DNA from: Methanosarcinales archaeon
Lineage (GTDB): Archaea; Halobacteriota; Methanosarcinia; Methanosarcinales; Methanosarcinaceae
Assembly (NCBI GenBank): GCA_012329085.1
Contig: JAAXQB010000303.1
Span: forward strand, 1-6,548
Reading direction: 5' to 3'
DNA: 6,548 nt
Below the pieces are notes generated by a model, which did not search any database, was not told the DNA's origin, and saw nothing but the letters and a program-made list of their open reading frames with translations. Made by a program: the position numbers and the translations under genes. Positions 4,744-6,548 of this stretch are shown one piece after another. Positions within the stretch are counted from its first letter, which is position 1; the number at the start of each line of letters is the position of its first letter.

Positions 4744-6548
4744 TTAAATAACTGTATGTGTCGGAAGTGCAATATTTAGATTTATGTTTGAATTTTTAAG
4801 CTTCTCCATAATACTTTTCTTTTCAATTCCAACAAAACTATTTTCAATTACATCAGATATATTGGATACAGGGATAATTGTCACCATATCTTTATATGCA
4901 TCTTCAATCAAAATATCCTTTTCATTCATTTTTGGAATTAATATTTTCTTAATTCCAGCTTTTGCAGCAGCTTCTATCTTATAGGTCACACCACCCACGG
5001 GAAGTACATCCCCTCTGACTGAAAGAGATCCGGTCATTGCAAGTTTTTGATCTATTGGAATTTTTTCCATTGCAGATATGATTGCAGTAGCTATTGATAT
5101 GGATGCACTATCACCTTCAACACCTTCATAAGTTCCTATAAATTGTACATGAATATCATGATTTATAATATCCTTTCCAGTAAGATTTTTAATAACTGCA
5201 GATACATTTTGTACAGATTCTTTTGCAATATCTTTTAACATTCCTGTTGCAATTATTGTCCCAGAAGATTTTGTGCTAGGAGGAGTGACTTCTGCAACGA
5301 TAGGCATAACAATTCCAGAATCATTTCCCATAACTGCAAGCCCATTTACCATCCCTATTGCAGAATCTTTAGTTCCAAACATTTGATAATCTTTGCGATA
5401 GTCTAAATAATTATCTGCCAATTGTTGTTCAATCGATCTTGCAATTTTTTTAGCAGAAACCACATGCTTTGCAGTTGTGATTTTAGCAAATTCTCCTTTT
5501 GCAAGGTCTCCTGCAACTCTAATTAACCCTCCAAGGTCTCTCAATTTTAAAGTCAAGTGTCCTTTTCGCCCAGCTCTTCTCTTTGCTTCTTTGAGCACTT
5601 CTAATACGGCACCTTTATCAAAATGTGGAATATTACCATCATTATTAACCTCTTGTGAAACAAAACGAACAATGCTCTTTTTATTTTCAATAGAATCTTC
5701 CATTGAATCTTTCATATACACTTCATAACCATATCCTTTAATTCGAGACCTAAGTGCAGGATGCATTCTTTCAATTGCATCAACATTTCCTGCTGCAATC
5801 ATTATGAAATCACATGGTACAGGATCTGTTTTTACAAGTGCACCCGAACTTCTCTCTGATTGACCAGTGATAGGGAATTCTTTTTCTTGTAATGCTGTGA
5901 GCAAACTTTGTTGAGATTCTGGACGAAGCGTATTAATTTCATCAATAAAAAGAATTCCTTTATTGGCTTTGTGGATATCTCCACTTTCCACCCTATCATG
6001 TGATGGAGTTTCAAGACCTCCTGATTGGAATGGATCGTGTCTTACATCTCCAAGAAGTGCACCTGCATGTGTTCCAGTTGCATCAATATATGGTGCATAT
6101 TCTTTTTCATAGTTTGATACAATAAGCTTTGGAATTAAATTTTCATCTCTTTGCACAAATTGTCGCGACATCATGAAAATCAAAAGAGATGCAATTATTC
6201 CCCATATTAATTGCCCTACTATGGCCGAATAAATTATAATACCTGCAATAATAATTAACAGTACGATATTTCGCGATTGTGTCTTTTTTTGTGCTTCAAT
6301 CTTATATGCAGTGACGATTTCTATTCCTTTTCCAGCAGGAACTTTTTTAATTTTTGGATTGTTATTATCCTCCGCATTTGGATATACTAGTGTATCTTGC
6401 AATTCTTCTTTTGGAAGCAATTCTGCCATTGCTTTTGCAAGTAATGATTTTCCAGTCCCTGGAGTTCCAATCATCATCACATGCCGTCTTTGATTTGCAG
6501 CTTTCTTGATAACTTCTACAGCATGATTTTGACCAATGATTTGATCAA
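4744..6548 (-). CDS. lonB: Membrane-anchored archaeal Lon protease, B type (5' end outside the window)
   Basis: The frame is open to the window edge; its first full codon is at 6546, giving 600 residues. A GTG at 6480 is internal, since the preceding residues ([20 protein letters not shown]) are conserved Lon sequence. Compared with the usual 620-650 residues, only a short N-terminus is missing. Numbering from 6546, Walker A is GTPGTGKS (27-34). Two hydrophobic helices at about 94-126 sit inside the AAA+ domain and anchor the protein in the membrane. Walker B is GILFIDE (197-203), a sensor AAGN is at 251-254, and arginine-finger candidates are R266 and R268. The protease domain has EGDSAS with catalytic S480 and VTYKIEAA with K523, 43 residues apart as in characterised archaeal LonB. 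It acts as an ATP-dependent protease facing the cytoplasm. It is first in the visible part of a probable operon with tldD and tldE. Confidence 0.97.
   Translation of the reverse strand, partial: DQIIGQNHAVEVIKKAANQRRHVMMIGTPGTGKSLLAKAMAELLPKEELQDTLVYPNAEDNNNPKIKKVPAGKGIEIVTAYKIEAQKKTQSRNIVLLIIIAGIIIYSAIVGQLIWGIIASLLIFMMSRQFVQRDENLIPKLIVSNYEKEYAPYIDATGTHAGALLGDVRHDPFQSGGLETPSHDRVESGDIHKANKGILFIDEINTLRPESQQSLLTALQEKEFPITGQSERSSGALVKTDPVPCDFIMIAAGNVDAIERMHPALRSRIKGYGYEVYMKDSMEDSIENKKSIVRFVSQEVNNDGNIPHFDKGAVLEVLKEAKRRAGRKGHLTLKLRDLGGLIRVAGDLAKGEFAKITTAKHVVSAKKIARSIEQQLADNYLDYRKDYQMFGTKDSAIGMVNGLAVMGNDSGIVMPIVAEVTPPSTKSSGTIIATGMLKDIAKESVQNVSAVIKNLTGKDIINHDIHVQFIGTYEGVEGDSASISIATAIISAMEKIPIDQKLAMTGSLSVRGDVLPVGGVTYKIEAAAKAGIKKILIPKMNEKDILIEDAYKDMVTIIPVSNISDVIENSFVGIEKKSIMEKLKNSNINLNIALPTHTVI

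Noticed and set aside
2016..4984. Several plus-strand frames of 60-99 codons opposite tldE, tldD and lonB
   Set aside because: They are antisense to intact conserved genes, show biased composition from the opposite strand and match no family I recognise.
6478..6480. GTG at 6480 as the start of lonB
   Set aside because: It would begin right at the Walker A strand and cut off the conserved [15 protein letters not shown] segment, which stays in frame up to the window edge.
5477..6493. Short frames on both strands inside lonB
   Set aside because: They overlap an intact, strongly conserved Lon reading frame and have no independent support.

Overview
The window looks archaeal and AT-rich. The strongest marker is a membrane-anchored, B-type Lon protease: an AAA+ domain with a two-helix membrane insertion, followed by a Ser-Lys protease domain. 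Next come a TldD/TldE pair and a variant acylphosphatase with an EKSVALG-type tail, a form I associate with euryarchaeal, methanogen-related lineages. The wording of the Lon protein resembles Methanosarcinales-type sequences as I remember them. No rRNA gene or other decisive marker is present, so the lineage is an inference.

Layout: all confident genes are on the minus strand. At the right, lonB (cut by the window edge), tldD and tldE lie head to tail with gaps of 17-18 bases and probably form one operon for proteolysis. LonB degrades membrane and soluble proteins at the cytoplasmic face of the membrane. TldD/TldE is a heteromeric zinc metalloprotease that usually finishes off unfolded or peptide substrates. 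In the middle, 1264-2035 is a gene-poor stretch of 772 bases. It holds two related clusters of GC-richer hairpins (1313-1456 and 1811-1947), two copies of an AT-rich direct repeat (about 1461-1501 and 1528-1598) and a 27-codon remnant that looks like the start of a DUF3782-type coiled-coil protein. Further left is a compact hicB-hicA toxin-antitoxin pair (833-1263). Beyond it, 461-832 carries two more copies of the same AT-rich repeat, so the toxin-antitoxin pair is bracketed by repeats on both sides. At the left edge a partial acylphosphatase-domain gene ends in a tandem array of identical 21-bp units encoding EKSVALG.

The least explained parts are the two hairpin clusters, whose stems differ in sequence but stay complementary, the repeat-flanked hicBA cassette, and the perfectly repeated acylphosphatase tail. 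None amounts to a proven new system. The hairpin element is the best candidate for something undescribed.
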